Below the pieces are notes generated by a model. It was given only the letters and a program-made list of their open reading frames with translations, had not been told where the DNA came from and ran no database searches. From Lelliottia sp. JS-SCA-14 (GTDB lineage Bacteria; Pseudomonadota; Gammaproteobacteria; Enterobacterales; Enterobacteriaceae), in the NCBI RefSeq assembly GCF_035593345.1, contig NZ_CP141606.1, forward strand, positions 1,612,001 to 1,676,000: 64,000 bases of DNA, given 5' to 3'. The translations under genes and the position numbers were made by a program. Positions 9,160 to 19,334 of this stretch are shown here, in pieces; positions within the stretch are counted from its first letter, which is position 1; every line of letters starts with the position of its first letter.

Positions 9160-9185
9160 AAATAACTTTCGAATGAAAGTTATTT
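9160..9185. promoter_or_regulatory. Palindromic site between ybiY and fsaA
   Basis: AAATAACTTTC and GAAAGTTATTT form an 11+11 perfect inverted repeat around GAAT. Its centre, CTTTCGAATGAAAG (9166-9179), is the exact reverse complement of the site before ybiU. It is about 30 bases from the ybiY start and about 70 from the fsaA start, so one regulator could control both. Confidence 0.6.
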
Positions 9186-9256
9186 TGATGTGCGTCAACT
9201 CTGAGGAAGGTTTTTACGTGGTAGTGTTACGGCAGGTTAATTTTGAGGGTGACATC

Positions 9257-9919
9257 ATGGAATTCTATCTCGACACATCTGACGTAGCCGCAGTCAAAAA
9301 ACTGGCACGCATTTTCCCGTTAGCGGGCGTAACGACCAACCCAAGCATCGTCGCCACCGGTAAAAAGCCGCTGGACGTGTTGCTGCCAGAGCTGCATGAC
9401 GCCCTCGGCGGAAAAGGGCGTCTGTTCGCGCAGGTAATGGCGACCACCGCAGAAGGCATGGTGGAAGACGCCCGTAAGCTGCGCGCCATCATTAACGATC
9501 TGGTGGTGAAAGTGCCGGTCACGGCGGAAGGGCTGGCGGCGATCAAAATGTTGAAAGCGGAAGGGATTCCGACGCTGGGGACGGCGGTGTACAGCGCGGC
9601 GCAGGGGATGTTGTCGGCGTTAGCGGGGGCAGATTATGTCGCGCCGTACGTCAATCGCCTGGATGCGCAGGGCGGAGATGGAATTCAGACCGTGGTGGAA
9701 CTTCAGCAGCTGTTAACGCTGCACGCCCCGCACGCCAAAGTGCTGGCCGCGAGCTTCAAAACCCCGCGTCAGGCGCTGGACTGTATGCTGGCGGGTTGCG
9801 AGTCGATCACCCTGCCGCTGGACGTGGCGCAGCAGTTAATTACCTCTCCGGCAGTGGATGCGGCGGTAGTGAAGTTTGAGCAGGACTGGCAGAGTGCGTT
9901 TGGACGGACGTCAATCTAA
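9257..9919 (+). CDS. fsaA: Fructose-6-phosphate aldolase FsaA
   Basis: A 220-residue transaldolase-like aldolase of the small FSA type that splits fructose 6-phosphate to dihydroxyacetone and glyceraldehyde 3-phosphate in E. coli. The Schiff-base lysine is Lys85 in VVKVPVT; the N-terminal [17 protein letters not shown] and [10 protein letters not shown] are characteristic. I use the ATG at 9257 with GAGGGT seven bases upstream, which gives the usual family length; the longer open frame upstream (from 9173) crosses the palindrome and is not expected to be translated. It is divergent from ybiY and followed by a REP and a terminator. Confidence 0.96.
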   Translation: MEFYLDTSDVAAVKKLARIFPLAGVTTNPSIVATGKKPLDVLLPELHDALGGKGRLFAQVMATTAEGMVEDARKLRAIINDLVVKVPVTAEGLAAIKMLKAEGIPTLGTAVYSAAQGMLSALAGADYVAPYVNRLDAQGGDGIQTVVELQQLLTLHAPHAKVLAASFKTPRQALDCMLAGCESITLPLDVAQQLITSPAVDAAVVKFEQDWQSAFGRTSI

Positions 9920-9926
9920 CTTCATT

Positions 9927-9957
9927 GCCGGATGGCGCTAACGCTTATCCGGCCTAC
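9927..9957 (+). repeat. REP element after fsaA
   Basis: GCCGGATGGCGCTAACGCTT followed by ATCCGGCCTAC, a single REP palindrome between the fsaA stop and its terminator. Confidence 0.8.
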
Positions 9958-9970
9958 GAGGTAAATGCAA

Positions 9971-9995
9971 AACGGCAACATCGTTGCCGTTTTTA
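9971..9995 (+). terminator. Rho-independent terminator of fsaA
   Basis: AACGGCAAC-ATC-GTTGCCGTT is a nine-pair hairpin followed by TTTTTAATGTTTT. Confidence 0.85.
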
Positions 9996-10004
9996 ATGTT
10001 TTCT

Positions 10005-10050
10005 CCCTCTCCCCGTGGGAGAGGGCTGGGGTGAGGGCACCAGACCGCAC
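10005..10050 (+). repeat. Third copy of the CCCTCTCCC/GGGAGAGGG repeat
   Basis: Nearly identical to 5672-5717, including the flank GCACCAGACCGCAC; the two differ at only a few bases over 46. Confidence 0.7.
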
Positions 10051-10060
10051 AGCACAGGTT

Positions 10061-10177
10061 TTACCCTCCGCACACCTCGCACCCCGAATTGCGCATCAAC
10101 TTCATCTCCCGAAACTGGCAGGTCATCGCGTCGTACATCACGATTTTCCCGGCGGCCGGCGTGCCGTAATGCGTCAG
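10061..10177 (-). pseudogene. Duplicated 3' tail of moeB
   Basis: Positions 10071-10177 repeat 107 bases of the moeB 3' end (10228-10334) with no gaps and only three mismatches. Read on the minus strand it encodes LTHYGTPAAGKIVMYDAMTC... and ends NSGCEVCGG with a TAA at 10061-10063. E. coli MoeB ends MRNPGCEVCGQ as I recall, so this remnant, not the intact gene, seems to keep the ancestral stop region. A REP (10182-10213) lies between the two copies. It has no start and should not be expressed on its own. Confidence 0.85.
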
Positions 10178-10181
10178 TTTT

Positions 10182-10213
10182 GTAGGCCGGGTAAGGCGAA
10201 GCCGCCACCCGGC
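10182..10213 (-). repeat. REP element between the two moeB tails
   Basis: On the minus strand it reads GCCGGGTGGCGGCTTCGCCT followed by TACCCGGCCTAC. The moeB stop codon (10218-10220) and its altered last two codons come from the junction with this element. Confidence 0.85.
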
Positions 10214-10217
10214 TTTT

Positions 10218-10970
10218 TTATGAATGACACACCTCGCACCCTGAATTGCGTATCAACTTCATCTCCCGAAACTGGCAGGTCATCGCGTCGTACATCACGA
10301 TTTTCCCGGCGGCCGGTGTGCCGTAATGCGTCAGCACTTTAATCGCCTCCATCGCCTGCAATGAACCAATCACCCCTACCAGCGGCGCCATCACGCCCGC
10401 TTCGACGCAGGTGAGGGCATTCTCGCCGAACAAGCGGCTTAAACAGCGATAGCACGGCTCGCCGTCCGCATAGGTAAAGACAGAGATCTGCCCTTCCATG
10501 CGAATCGCCGCTCCGGAAATCAGCGGAGTTTTATGGGCAAAACAGCCCGCGTTGAGCTGGTTGCGCACGGTCACGTTGTCGGTGCAGTCGAGCACGATAT
10601 GGTGCTGCGCGATTTGCGCGGACAGCGCCGCCTCGTCGAGCATCCCGTCGATAAGGGTAAAGTGAACATTCGGGTTAATGCGCGCCAGCGCGTCGCGCGC
10701 CGAGACCACTTTCGGCTGGCCGATGGTCGCGTCGCTGTGCAGCGTCTGGCGCTGTAAGTTCGACACCGACACGGTATCAAAATCCAGCAGCGTCATATTG
10801 CCGACGCCCGCCGCTGCCAGGTATTGCGCCGCCGCGCAGCCTAAACCACCCAGTCCGACGACCAGCACGTGCGCCGCTTTCAGCGCCTCCTGCCCGTCGA
10901 AATCAAACCCGCGCAGGACGATCTGCCGGTTATAGCGCAGCATCTCCTGGTCGCTCAGCTCCACCGTCAT
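10218..10970 (-). CDS. moeB: Molybdopterin-synthase adenylyltransferase MoeB
   Basis: A 250-residue E1-like enzyme that adenylates the C-terminal glycine of MoaD for molybdopterin synthesis. It shows the ATP-binding VLVVGLGGLGCAAAQYLA, the SNLQRQTLHSD segment and two zinc-binding CxxC pairs (CYRC and CEVC). The ATG at 10970 starts one base after the moeA stop, so the two are cotranscribed. The last residues are CEVCHS instead of the usual CEVCG(G/Q), created where the REP at 10182-10213 joins the gene; the zinc cysteines are kept, so the protein should still work. Confidence 0.96.
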   Translation of the reverse strand: MTVELSDQEMLRYNRQIVLRGFDFDGQEALKAAHVLVVGLGGLGCAAAQYLAAAGVGNMTLLDFDTVSVSNLQRQTLHSDATIGQPKVVSARDALARINPNVHFTLIDGMLDEAALSAQIAQHHIVLDCTDNVTVRNQLNAGCFAHKTPLISGAAIRMEGQISVFTYADGEPCYRCLSRLFGENALTCVEAGVMAPLVGVIGSLQAMEAIKVLTHYGTPAAGKIVMYDAMTCQFREMKLIRNSGCEVCHS

Positions 10971-10971
10971 C

Positions 10972-12204
10972 TTAGCCTCCGAACAGATGGTTAAAGGCTT
11001 CAACCTCAACCCACTCACCGGCTTCTACATTCCCGCGCTCACGCTCCAGGACGATGAAACAGTTGCCCTGGCTGAACGAGCTAAAGATGTGCGAACCCTG
11101 ATGCCCGGTGGTGCTCACTTCCAGCTCGCCGTCGGCGTTAAGCGCCAGAATGCCGCGCTGGAAATCCAGACGCCCTGGCGATTTCTTGAGTCGCGTAGCA
11201 GCGCGCACCCGCTGACGCACCGGCAGGCCCGACGCTTTATCACCGGAGAGTTTCGCCAGCAGCGGCTGCACCAGCTGATAAAAAGTCAAAGCCGCCGAGA
11301 CCGGATTGCCCGGCAGGCCGCAGAACCAGCTGTGCTCCAGTTTGCCAAAGGCAAAAGGTTTGCCCGGTTTGATCGCCAGCTTCCAGAAGCCGATTTCGCC
11401 CAGCTCGTCGAGAATGGTTTTGGTGTAGTCCGCCTCGCCGACGGAGACGCCGCCGGAGCTGACCACCACGTCGGCGGATTTGTCCGCTTCGATAAAGGCC
11501 GCGCGCAGTTTTTCTGGATCGTCCGGGATAATGCCAAGGTTAATCACCTCGCAGCCCAGCTGCTCCAGCATCAGATGCACGGCCAGACGGTTCGTGTCGT
11601 AGATTTGCCCTGCCTGCAACGCCTCGCCCGGCAGCTGCAGTTCATCCCCGGTGGAGAAGACCGCGACGCGCACTTTGCGCACCACGTCGATATCAGGAAT
11701 GCCGAGCGATGCCAGCACCGGCAGCTCCGCCACTGTCAGTTTCGTACCGGCGGCGAAGACCGTCGCGCCCTGGGCGATATCTTCTCCGGCGCGGCGGATG
11801 TTCTGGTTTGCTTTGACGCTGGCGGTAAAGCGGACGCCTGCGTCGGTCTGTTCGGTCTCTTCCTGCATCACCACCGCGTCGCATCCGTCAGGCACCGGCG
11901 CACCGGTCATGATGCGAATGCACGAACCCTGCGGCCACTCGCCAGCGAAAGGCTGACCGGCGAAGGCTTTCCCGGCAACCGGTAAAGCATTTCCCGCCTG
12001 AATATCCGCCAGGCGCACCGCGTAACCGTCCATCGCCGAGTTATCAAACCCCGGCACGTTCAGCGGAGAGACCACGTCGCGCGCCAGAACGCGCCCAAAG
12101 CCGCGCAGCAAAGGTAGCGTTTCGTGCTCTCTCAGCGGGGTGATTCGGTCGAGCATCTGTGCGAGTGCCGTTTCAAGCGGCATCAGTCCGGCGGTAAAAT
12201 CCAT
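10972..12204 (-). CDS. moeA: Molybdopterin molybdenumtransferase MoeA
   Basis: A 410-residue cytoplasmic enzyme that inserts molybdate into adenylylated molybdopterin. The family features are visible in order: N-terminal [26 protein letters not shown], the [20 protein letters not shown] block, the [13 protein letters not shown] loop and the GLPGNPVSA segment near residue 300. Length is as in E. coli (411). It heads the moeA-moeB operon and is divergent from iaaA. Confidence 0.96.
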   Translation of the reverse strand: MDFTAGLMPLETALAQMLDRITPLREHETLPLLRGFGRVLARDVVSPLNVPGFDNSAMDGYAVRLADIQAGNALPVAGKAFAGQPFAGEWPQGSCIRIMTGAPVPDGCDAVVMQEETEQTDAGVRFTASVKANQNIRRAGEDIAQGATVFAAGTKLTVAELPVLASLGIPDIDVVRKVRVAVFSTGDELQLPGEALQAGQIYDTNRLAVHLMLEQLGCEVINLGIIPDDPEKLRAAFIEADKSADVVVSSGGVSVGEADYTKTILDELGEIGFWKLAIKPGKPFAFGKLEHSWFCGLPGNPVSAALTFYQLVQPLLAKLSGDKASGLPVRQRVRAATRLKKSPGRLDFQRGILALNADGELEVSTTGHQGSHIFSSFSQGNCFIVLERERGNVEAGEWVEVEAFNHLFGG

Positions 12205-12393
12205 GGGTTACTCCTGCGGGTGAGCTACGAAAGCGGGCATTATGACAGAAAAGTGCCTCTAACTGTATGACACGGAGGGTGTAGTCTTTACATCACCTCT
12301 GCGTCTTTCTATATTCAAAATTCATCTGAAAGATCTGACCACGATAATGATATTTATAGGAAAAGCAGCGCCTTTACGCTGACAGGTGATGAA

Positions 12394-13332
12394 ATGGGTA
12401 ATGCGGTAATCGCAATTCACGGCGGCGCAGGGGCGATTACCCGGGCGAAGCTGAGTCCGGAGCAGGAAATTCGCTATGTCGATGCGCTTTCTGCCATTGT
12501 CGAAGCGGGCCAGCGGATGCTGGAGGCGGGCGAGAGCGCGCTGGATGTCGTCACCGAGGCGGTACGTTTGCTGGAAGAGTGCCCGCTGTTTAACGCGGGT
12601 GTTGGTTCGGTCTTTACCCGCGACGAAACCCACGAGCTGGACGCCTGCGTGATGGACGGCAACAGCCTGAAAGCGGGCGCGGTGGCGGGTGTCAGCCATC
12701 TGCGCAACCCGATTCTGGCGGCGCGTCTGGTGATGGAGCAAAGCCCGCACGTCCTGATGACGGGTCCAGGCGCGGAGCAGTTTGCCGCGGAGCATGGCAT
12801 GGAATTAGTCCCTGCACAGATCTTCTCGACGCCCGAGCGTTATCAGCAATTATTGGAAGCGCGCGACGCGGGGATCACCCAGCTCGATCACGCGGCACCG
12901 CTGGATGAAAGCACCAAAATGGGCACCGTCGGCGCGGTGGCGCTGGACAAAGAGGGCAACCTCGCGGCAGCCACCTCGACCGGCGGTATGACCAACAAAT
13001 TACCGGGTCGGGTAGGGGACAGCCCTCTGCCGGGCGCGGGATGCTATGCCAATAACGCCAGCGTGGCGGTCTCCTGTACCGGCACCGGCGAAGTCTTTAT
13101 CCGCACGCTCGCCGCGTATGACATCGCCGCATTGATGGATTACGGCAACTTAAGCCTCGCCGAGGCCTGCGAGCGCGTGGTGATGGAAAAACTCCCGGCG
13201 CTCGGCGGCAGCGGCGGGCTGATTGCCGTCGATCGCGAGGGCAACGTTGCCTTGCCGTTTAACAGTGAAGGGATGTATCGCGCCTGGGGTTATGCCGGCG
13301 ATGCGCCATCGACGGGAATTTATCGTGAATAA
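12394..13332 (+). CDS. iaaA: Isoaspartyl peptidase / L-asparaginase IaaA
   Basis: A 312-residue Ntn-hydrolase that removes isoaspartyl residues from peptides and hydrolyses asparagine. It begins [12 protein letters not shown] and contains the self-cleavage site in [10 protein letters not shown], where Thr178 becomes the N-terminal nucleophile of the beta subunit. [17 protein letters not shown] and CTGTGEVF are substrate-binding segments. It lies 11 bases upstream of gsiA and is the first gene of the glutathione operon, where it probably handles peptide degradation products. A small hairpin (CAGCG/CGCTG) just precedes its ribosome site. Confidence 0.95.
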   Translation: MGNAVIAIHGGAGAITRAKLSPEQEIRYVDALSAIVEAGQRMLEAGESALDVVTEAVRLLEECPLFNAGVGSVFTRDETHELDACVMDGNSLKAGAVAGVSHLRNPILAARLVMEQSPHVLMTGPGAEQFAAEHGMELVPAQIFSTPERYQQLLEARDAGITQLDHAAPLDESTKMGTVGAVALDKEGNLAAATSTGGMTNKLPGRVGDSPLPGAGCYANNASVAVSCTGTGEVFIRTLAAYDIAALMDYGNLSLAEACERVVMEKLPALGGSGGLIAVDREGNVALPFNSEGMYRAWGYAGDAPSTGIYRE

Positions 13333-13343
13333 GGGGTTTATGC

Positions 13344-15209
13344 GTGCCGCACAGTAACGAACTGGACAGCCGGGAAGTTCTGGCCGTCCACAACCTGAAC
13401 ATCGCGTTTCAGGAAGAGCGGCGGCCTGTCCCGGCGGTAAAACAGCTTTCGTTCTCTCTCAAGCGAGGCGAAACGCTGGCGATTGTCGGTGAGTCCGGCT
13501 CCGGGAAATCCGTCACCGCTCTGTCGCTGATGCGTCTGCTGGAACAGGCGGGCGGGATCATCGACTGCGACAGCCTGCTGTTGCGCCGTCGCAACCGGCA
13601 GGTGATCGATCTTACCGAACTGAGTCAGTCGCAAATGCAGAGCGTGCGCGGCGCGGACATGGCGATGATTTTCCAGGAGCCGATGACTTCGCTCAATCCG
13701 GTGTTTCCGGTGGGCGAGCAGATCGCCGAATCTATTCGGTTGCATCAGGGGCTCAACCGCGAGCAGGCGCTGGCGGAAGCCAAACGCATGCTGGAGCTGG
13801 TGCGCATTCCTGAAGCCCAGACCATCCTCGGGCGCTATCCGCATCAACTTTCGGGCGGGATGCGCCAGCGGGTGATGATCGCCATGGCGCTGTCGTGCCG
13901 TCCGGCGGTGCTGATTGCCGACGAACCGACCACCGCGCTGGATGTGACCATCCAGGCGCAGATCCTCCAGCTCATCAAAGTCCTGCAGCAGGAGATGGAG
14001 ATGGGGGTGATTTTTATCACCCACGATATGGGCGTGGTCGCCGATATCGCCGACCGGGTGCTGGTGATGTATCAGGGTGAAGCCGTTGAAACCGGCAGCG
14101 TGGAGCAGATTTTCCACGCCCCGGAACACCCTTACACCAAAGCGCTGCTGGCGGCGGTTCCGCGATTAGGTGCGATGAACGGCACCGATTTGCCGCGCCG
14201 TTTCCCGCTGATTTCGCCAGGCGTGGCGCAAAGTGCGGAAACCGAACAAGACACAGTGGTACCGGGCGAGCCGATTCTTAAGGTGCGCGATCTGGTCACC
14301 CGATTCCCGCTGCGCGGCGGGCTGCTTAATCGCGTGAAGCGCGAAGTGCATGCCGTTGAACACGTCAGTTTTGATCTCTGGCCGGGCGAAACCCTGGCGC
14401 TGGTGGGCGAATCCGGCTGCGGAAAATCGACCACCGGACGGGCGCTGCTCAGACTGGTGGAGTCCCAGGAGGGGAGCATTACCTTTAACGGCGAGCGCAT
14501 CGACACCTTGCCCGCCAGTAAATTGCAGCCCCTGCGCCGGGATATTCAGTTTATCTTCCAGGATCCGTATGCGTCCCTCGATCCGCGCCAGACGGTCGGT
14601 TACTCGATCATGGAGCCGCTGCGGGTGCATGGCCTGCTGAAAGGCGAAGAGGGGCAGCGGCGCGTCGCCTGGCTACTGGAACGCGTGGGGTTGAAGCCGG
14701 AACATGCCTGGCGTTATCCGCACGAGTTTTCCGGCGGTCAGCGCCAGCGTATCTGCATTGCCCGCGCGTTGGCGCTGAATCCCAAGGTGGTGATTGCCGA
14801 CGAATCCGTCTCGGCGCTGGATGTCTCCATCCGCGCGCAAATCATCAACTTATTGCTCGATCTTCAGCGCGAGCTGGGCATCGCGTTTTTGTTTATCTCC
14901 CACGACATGGCGGTGGTCGAGCGCATCAGCCATCGCGTGGCGGTGATGTACATGGGGCAGATCGTCGAGATTGGCCCACGCCGCGCGGTGTTTGAAAACC
15001 CGCAGCATCCTTATACCCGCAAGCTGATGGCCGCCGTTCCGGTGGCCGATCCGGCGCATCGCCACGGCCAGCGCGTGCTGTTGCAGGATGAGATGCCGGG
15101 CAATATCCGTAAACGCGGCGAAGCGACGGAGCGTGTGGTTCTGCGCGAAGTCGGCCCCGGTCATTTTGTGGCCCCGCCGCATCAACACAATGCATTTTCA
15201 CGCTTATAG
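13344..15209 (+). CDS. gsiA: Glutathione ABC transporter ATPase GsiA (double cassette)
   Basis: A 621-residue protein with two fused ABC domains that power glutathione import. Each half has its Walker A (GESGSGKS at about 49-56 and GESGCGKS near 355), its ABC signature (LSGGMRQR and FSGGQRQR) and Walker B ([11 protein letters not shown] and [11 protein letters not shown]). The second Walker B has Ser where the catalytic Glu is usual (ADESV); E. coli has ADEAV as I recall, so the second site may be degenerate in the family. The start is GTG at 13344, matching the MPHS start of E. coli GsiA. It is followed by gsiB after 33 bases. Confidence 0.96.
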   Translation: MPHSNELDSREVLAVHNLNIAFQEERRPVPAVKQLSFSLKRGETLAIVGESGSGKSVTALSLMRLLEQAGGIIDCDSLLLRRRNRQVIDLTELSQSQMQSVRGADMAMIFQEPMTSLNPVFPVGEQIAESIRLHQGLNREQALAEAKRMLELVRIPEAQTILGRYPHQLSGGMRQRVMIAMALSCRPAVLIADEPTTALDVTIQAQILQLIKVLQQEMEMGVIFITHDMGVVADIADRVLVMYQGEAVETGSVEQIFHAPEHPYTKALLAAVPRLGAMNGTDLPRRFPLISPGVAQSAETEQDTVVPGEPILKVRDLVTRFPLRGGLLNRVKREVHAVEHVSFDLWPGETLALVGESGCGKSTTGRALLRLVESQEGSITFNGERIDTLPASKLQPLRRDIQFIFQDPYASLDPRQTVGYSIMEPLRVHGLLKGEEGQRRVAWLLERVGLKPEHAWRYPHEFSGGQRQRICIARALALNPKVVIADESVSALDVSIRAQIINLLLDLQRELGIAFLFISHDMAVVERISHRVAVMYMGQIVEIGPRRAVFENPQHPYTRKLMAAVPVADPAHRHGQRVLLQDEMPGNIRKRGEATERVVLREVGPGHFVAPPHQHNAFSRL

Positions 15210-15242
15210 CCTTTGACAGACAGGGAACAACAGGAGAATACA

Positions 15243-16781
15243 ATGACAAAATTTGTTGCTCGTTCATGGCTGTTAGCCGCGAGCGTGACGGCCGCGCTGG
15301 CTGCAACGCCCGCGTTTGCGGCCAAAGATGTGGTGGTCGCCGTGGCGTCCAACTTCACCACGCTGGATCCGTATGACGCCAACGACACGCTGTCGCAGGC
15401 GGTGGCAAAATCTTTCTATCAGGGGCTATTCGGCCTTGATAAAGAGATGAAGCTGAAAAACGTGCTGGCCGAGAGCTATACCGTCTCCGATGACGGCCTG
15501 GTCTACACCATCAAACTGCGCAGCGGCGTCAAGTTCCAGGACGGGACCGATTTCAACGCCGAGGCGGTGAAGGTGAACCTCGATCGCGCGAGCGATAAAG
15601 AAAACAGCCTCAAGCGCTATAACCTGTATAAAAACATCGCCAGCACCGAAGCGGTCGATCCGACCACGGTGAAAATCACCCTGAAAGAGCCGTTCTCGGC
15701 GTTTATCAATATCCTGGCGCACCCGGCGACGGCGATGATCTCCCCGGAAGCGCTGAAAAAATACGGCAAAGAGATTGGCTTCCACCCGGTCGGCACCGGG
15801 CCGTACGAGCTGGTGACCTGGAATCAAACCGATTTTGTGAAGGTGAAGAAATTCGCCGGGTACTGGCAGAAAGGGCTGCCGAAGCTGGACACCATCACCT
15901 GGCGTCCGGTGGTCGATAACAACTCCCGCGCGGCGATGCTGCAAACCGGCGAAGCGCAGTTTGCCTTCCCGATCCCTTACGAGCAGGCCGCGATTCTGGA
16001 AAAAAACAGCAAGCTGGAGCTGGTCGCCAGCCCGTCGATCATGCAGCGCTACATCAGCATGAACGTCACGCAAAAGCCGTTTGATAACCCAAAAGTGCGT
16101 GAGGCGATCAACTACGCTATTAACCGTCAGGCGCTGGTGAAGGTGGCTTTTGCGGGTTACGCCACCCCGGCGACGGGTATCGTCCCGCCGTCAATTGCCT
16201 ACGCCCAGACCTACAAGCCGTGGCCTTACGATCCGGCGAAAGCGCGCGAATTGCTGAAAGAGGCGGGCTTCCCGAACGGCTTTAGCACCACGCTCTGGTC
16301 TTCGCACAATCACAGCACTGCGCAGAAAGTGCTGCAGTTCACCCAGCAGCAGCTGGCGCAGGTGGGCATCAAAGTGCAACTGACGGCGATGGACGCCGGC
16401 CAGCGCGCCGCCGAAGTCGAAGGCAAAGGGCAGAAAGAGAGCGGCGTGAGAATGTTCTACACCGGCTGGACCGCCTCGACGGGTGAAGCGGACTGGGCGC
16501 TGTCGCCGCTGTTTGCCTCGCAGAACTGGCCGCCGACGCAGTTCAACACCGCGTTCTACAGCAATCCGCAGGTGGACAAAGATCTGACGGACGCCCTCAA
16601 AACCACCAAAACCGACGAGAAAGAGCGTCTGTACAAGGATGCGCAGGATACCCTGTGGAAAGAGTCGCCGTGGGTACCGCTGGTGGTTGAAAAACTGGTC
16701 TCTGCCCATAACAAGGCGCTGACCGGGTTCTACATCATGCCGGATACGGGCTTCAGCTTCGATGACGCGGATTTGAAATAA
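15243..16781 (+). CDS. gsiB: Glutathione-binding periplasmic protein GsiB
   Basis: A 512-residue solute-binding protein of the oligopeptide/dipeptide type (SBP family 5). The signal peptide is [20 protein letters not shown] up to the Ala-x-Ala before AKDVVVAV. The body contains the family stretch [11 protein letters not shown] and the [12 protein letters not shown] loop. The ATG at 15243 follows a GGAG element and gives the family length. It delivers glutathione to the GsiCD permease. Confidence 0.96.
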   Translation: MTKFVARSWLLAASVTAALAATPAFAAKDVVVAVASNFTTLDPYDANDTLSQAVAKSFYQGLFGLDKEMKLKNVLAESYTVSDDGLVYTIKLRSGVKFQDGTDFNAEAVKVNLDRASDKENSLKRYNLYKNIASTEAVDPTTVKITLKEPFSAFINILAHPATAMISPEALKKYGKEIGFHPVGTGPYELVTWNQTDFVKVKKFAGYWQKGLPKLDTITWRPVVDNNSRAAMLQTGEAQFAFPIPYEQAAILEKNSKLELVASPSIMQRYISMNVTQKPFDNPKVREAINYAINRQALVKVAFAGYATPATGIVPPSIAYAQTYKPWPYDPAKARELLKEAGFPNGFSTTLWSSHNHSTAQKVLQFTQQQLAQVGIKVQLTAMDAGQRAAEVEGKGQKESGVRMFYTGWTASTGEADWALSPLFASQNWPPTQFNTAFYSNPQVDKDLTDALKTTKTDEKERLYKDAQDTLWKESPWVPLVVEKLVSAHNKALTGFYIMPDTGFSFDDADLK

Positions 16782-16829
16782 CAGAACTCATTCCCGCGGG
16801 CGATGGCCTGCGGGATAAGAGGGAAAGGC

Positions 16830-17750
16830 ATGCTGAATTATGTTTTTAAACGCCTGCTGGGCTTAATCCCCACGCTGCTGATTGTGGCGGTGCTGGTGTT
16901 TTTGTTTGTCCATATGCTCCCCGGCGATCCGGCGCGGCTCATCGCCGGGCCGGAGGCGGATTCGACGGTCATTGAGATGGTGCGCAAGCAGCTGGGTCTC
17001 GACAGGCCGCTGTATGTGCAGTTCTGGCACTACATCACCAACGTGTTGCAGGGCGATTTCGGTACGTCGATGGTGTCGCGCCGTCCGGTCTCCGAGGAGA
17101 TTGCCAGCCGCTTTATGCCGACCTTCTGGCTGACGATTGCCAGTATGTGCTGGGCAATGATCTTCGGGCTGGCGGCAGGGATCATCGCCGCCGTCTGGCG
17201 CAATCGCTGGCCGGATAAGCTCGGCATGGCGCTGGCCGTCACCGGGATTTCGTTCCCGGCCTTTGCACTGGGGATGCTGCTGATGCAGATTTTCTCCGTC
17301 GAACTGGGCTGGCTGCCGACGGTGGGGGCGGATACCTGGAAGCACTACATTCTGCCGTCGCTGACCTTAGGCGCGGCGGTGGCTGCAGTAATGGCGCGCT
17401 TTACCCGCGCGTCGTTCGTCGATGTGCTGAGTGAAGACTACATGCGCACCGCGCGAGCCAAAGGGGTGAGCGAGAAGTGGGTGATCCTCAAACACGGCCT
17501 GCGCAACTCGATGATTCCGGTCGTGACGATGATGGGCCTGCAGTTTGGCTTTTTGCTCGGCGGCTCGATTGTGGTGGAGAAGGTCTTTAACTGGCCGGGG
17601 CTCGGTCGTCTGCTGGTCGATTCCGTCGACATGCGCGACTATCCGGTGATTCAGGCAGAAGTGCTGCTGTTTTCACTGGAGTTTATTCTTATCAACTTAG
17701 TGGTGGATGTGCTCTACGCCGCCATTAACCCGGCTATCAGGTACAAGTAA
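16830..17750 (+). CDS. gsiC: Glutathione ABC transporter permease GsiC
   Basis: A 306-residue inner-membrane permease with about six transmembrane segments. It opens with the DppB-type [20 protein letters not shown] and [15 protein letters not shown], and has the EAA-like loop [21 protein letters not shown] where the ATPase docks. The ATG at 16830 follows a GGGAAAGG site. The stop is one base before the gsiD start. Confidence 0.96.
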   Translation: MLNYVFKRLLGLIPTLLIVAVLVFLFVHMLPGDPARLIAGPEADSTVIEMVRKQLGLDRPLYVQFWHYITNVLQGDFGTSMVSRRPVSEEIASRFMPTFWLTIASMCWAMIFGLAAGIIAAVWRNRWPDKLGMALAVTGISFPAFALGMLLMQIFSVELGWLPTVGADTWKHYILPSLTLGAAVAAVMARFTRASFVDVLSEDYMRTARAKGVSEKWVILKHGLRNSMIPVVTMMGLQFGFLLGGSIVVEKVFNWPGLGRLLVDSVDMRDYPVIQAEVLLFSLEFILINLVVDVLYAAINPAIRYK

Positions 17751-17751
17751 G

Positions 17752-18663
17752 ATGCGATTGTTTAACTGGCGTCGTCAGGCCATTTTGCAGGCCATGCCGG
17801 GGTTAAAACCGGACCATATCCGCACGCCGTGGCTTGAGTTCTGGCGTCGATTTCGCCGTCAGCCGGTGGCGATGACCGCCGGATTGTTCGTTCTGCTGCT
17901 GATCCTGGTGGCGATTCTGGCGCCGTGGATCACGCCGTTCGATGCCGAAAACTACTTCGACTACGACCGGCTGAACGATGGCCCGTCGATGATGCACTGG
18001 TTTGGCGTGGATTCCCTGGGGCGCGATATCTTTAGCCGCGTGCTGGTGGGCGCACAAATTTCGCTGGCGGCGGGCGTGTTCGCGGTGCTGATCGGCGCGG
18101 CGATTGGCACGGTGCTGGGATTGCTGGCCGGTTTTTACGAAGGCTGGTGGGACCGCATTATCATGCGCATCTGCGACGTGCTGTTTGCCTTTCCTGGTAT
18201 TTTGCTGGCGATCGCGGTGGTGGCGATCATGGGCAGCGGGATGGCGAACGTGATTATCGCCGTGGCGGTGTTTTCCATTCCGGCGTTTGCCCGCCTGGTG
18301 CGCGGCAATACGCTGGTCCTGAAACAGCAGACGTTTATCGAGTCGGCGCGCAGTATCGGCGCCAGCGATGCGACGATCCTGTTCAACCATATCCTGCCCG
18401 GCACGGTCTCCTCGATTGTGGTCTATTTCACCATGCGTATCGGCGTGTCGATCATTTCGGCGGCGAGCCTGTCGTTTCTGGGACTGGGCGCACAGCCGCC
18501 GACCCCGGAGTGGGGCGCGATGCTTAACGAAGCGCGGGCCGATATGGTGATTGCGCCGCACGTGGCGATCTTCCCGAGCCTGGCGATCTTCTTTACGGTG
18601 CTGGCGTTTAATCTGTTGGGTGACGGCTTGCGCGACGCGCTGGATCCGAAGATTAAGGGGTAG
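17752..18663 (+). CDS. gsiD: Glutathione ABC transporter permease GsiD
   Basis: A 303-residue DppC-type permease, partner of GsiC. It has the N-terminal [19 protein letters not shown] region, the periplasmic [21 protein letters not shown] motif and the EAA loop [21 protein letters not shown]. The start ATG at 17752 is one base past the gsiC stop, so translation is coupled. It is the last gene of the iaaA-gsiABCD operon and is followed by a REP. Confidence 0.96.
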   Translation: MRLFNWRRQAILQAMPGLKPDHIRTPWLEFWRRFRRQPVAMTAGLFVLLLILVAILAPWITPFDAENYFDYDRLNDGPSMMHWFGVDSLGRDIFSRVLVGAQISLAAGVFAVLIGAAIGTVLGLLAGFYEGWWDRIIMRICDVLFAFPGILLAIAVVAIMGSGMANVIIAVAVFSIPAFARLVRGNTLVLKQQTFIESARSIGASDATILFNHILPGTVSSIVVYFTMRIGVSIISAASLSFLGLGAQPPTPEWGAMLNEARADMVIAPHVAIFPSLAIFFTVLAFNLLGDGLRDALDPKIKG

Positions 18664-18676
18664 TGTGGCGGAAAGT

Positions 18677-18708
18677 GCCGGGTGGCGGCTGCGCCTTACC
18701 CGGCCTAC
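18677..18708 (+). repeat. REP element after gsiD
   Basis: GCCGGGTGGCGGCTGCGCCT followed by TACCCGGCCTAC. In E. coli this interval holds yliE, yliF and rimO, none of which is present here. Confidence 0.8.
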
Positions 18709-18842
18709 GGCCCTGGCGCCAGGAAAGTTGTTACATTGTAAATGATGTTAATTAGTTTCGATTTATTGACCTGCCGCATTATTCTGTACAAAAAATGAGC
18801 TTATTCTGATCCTGCACAATGGCTGACAAGGGAGGAAATAGC

Positions 18843-19226
18843 ATGTCCGTTGACAGACTGAAACGCGATCTTCTGAACAAGCTGATCAATGCCCGGATTG
18901 ACCTTGCGGCATACCTGCAGTTAAGGATGGCAAAAGGGTACATGTCAGTCAGCGAAAGCGACCATCTGCGTGATAATTGTTTTGAACTGTGTGACTACAT
19001 GCGTGAAAAAGCGCCGATCCTGCGGGATCACTACGACGCTGATGAACAGCTTGTCCTGCAACGCGCGGCTGACGCGTTGTCCAAAGCTGCCGTATGCCTG
19101 ATGACCGGACACCATGATTGTCCAACGTTTGTCGCCGTCAGCGCAGAGAAACTCGAACACTGCCTGACGACACTGACTCTCTGCATTATGTGCCTGAAAG
19201 AGCATGCCGCGCTCCATCAGCACTGA
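18843..19226 (+). CDS. bssR: Biofilm regulator BssR
   Basis: A 127-residue soluble protein that matches E. coli BssR (YliH) in length and sequence (MSVDRLKRDLLNKLINARID at the start). In E. coli it affects biofilm formation and indole/AI-2-related signalling, but its biochemical activity is unknown. It has many cysteines in the second half (CLMTGHHDCPTF, CIMCLKEH), which could bind metal; this is only an inference. The start at 18843 follows the GGAGG of GGGAGGAAATAGC. A strong terminator follows. Confidence 0.92.
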   Translation: MSVDRLKRDLLNKLINARIDLAAYLQLRMAKGYMSVSESDHLRDNCFELCDYMREKAPILRDHYDADEQLVLQRAADALSKAAVCLMTGHHDCPTFVAVSAEKLEHCLTTLTLCIMCLKEHAALHQH

Positions 19227-19231
19227 ATCTC

Positions 19232-19265
19232 GGGGGAGGCGACTCCCCCTTCTGCTTAAGCTTTT
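19232..19265 (+). terminator. Rho-independent terminator of bssR
   Basis: GGGGGAG-GCGA-CTCCCCC is a seven-pair GC stem with a GNRA-type tetraloop, followed by TTCTGCTTAAGCTTTT. The T tract is interrupted. Confidence 0.65.
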
Positions 19266-19334
19266 GTAAAAGTGCTCACGCGCCCGAACGACCTGGCTAC
19301 TCTTTATGCCAAATGTCGAAAAAAGGAGTGCGTA

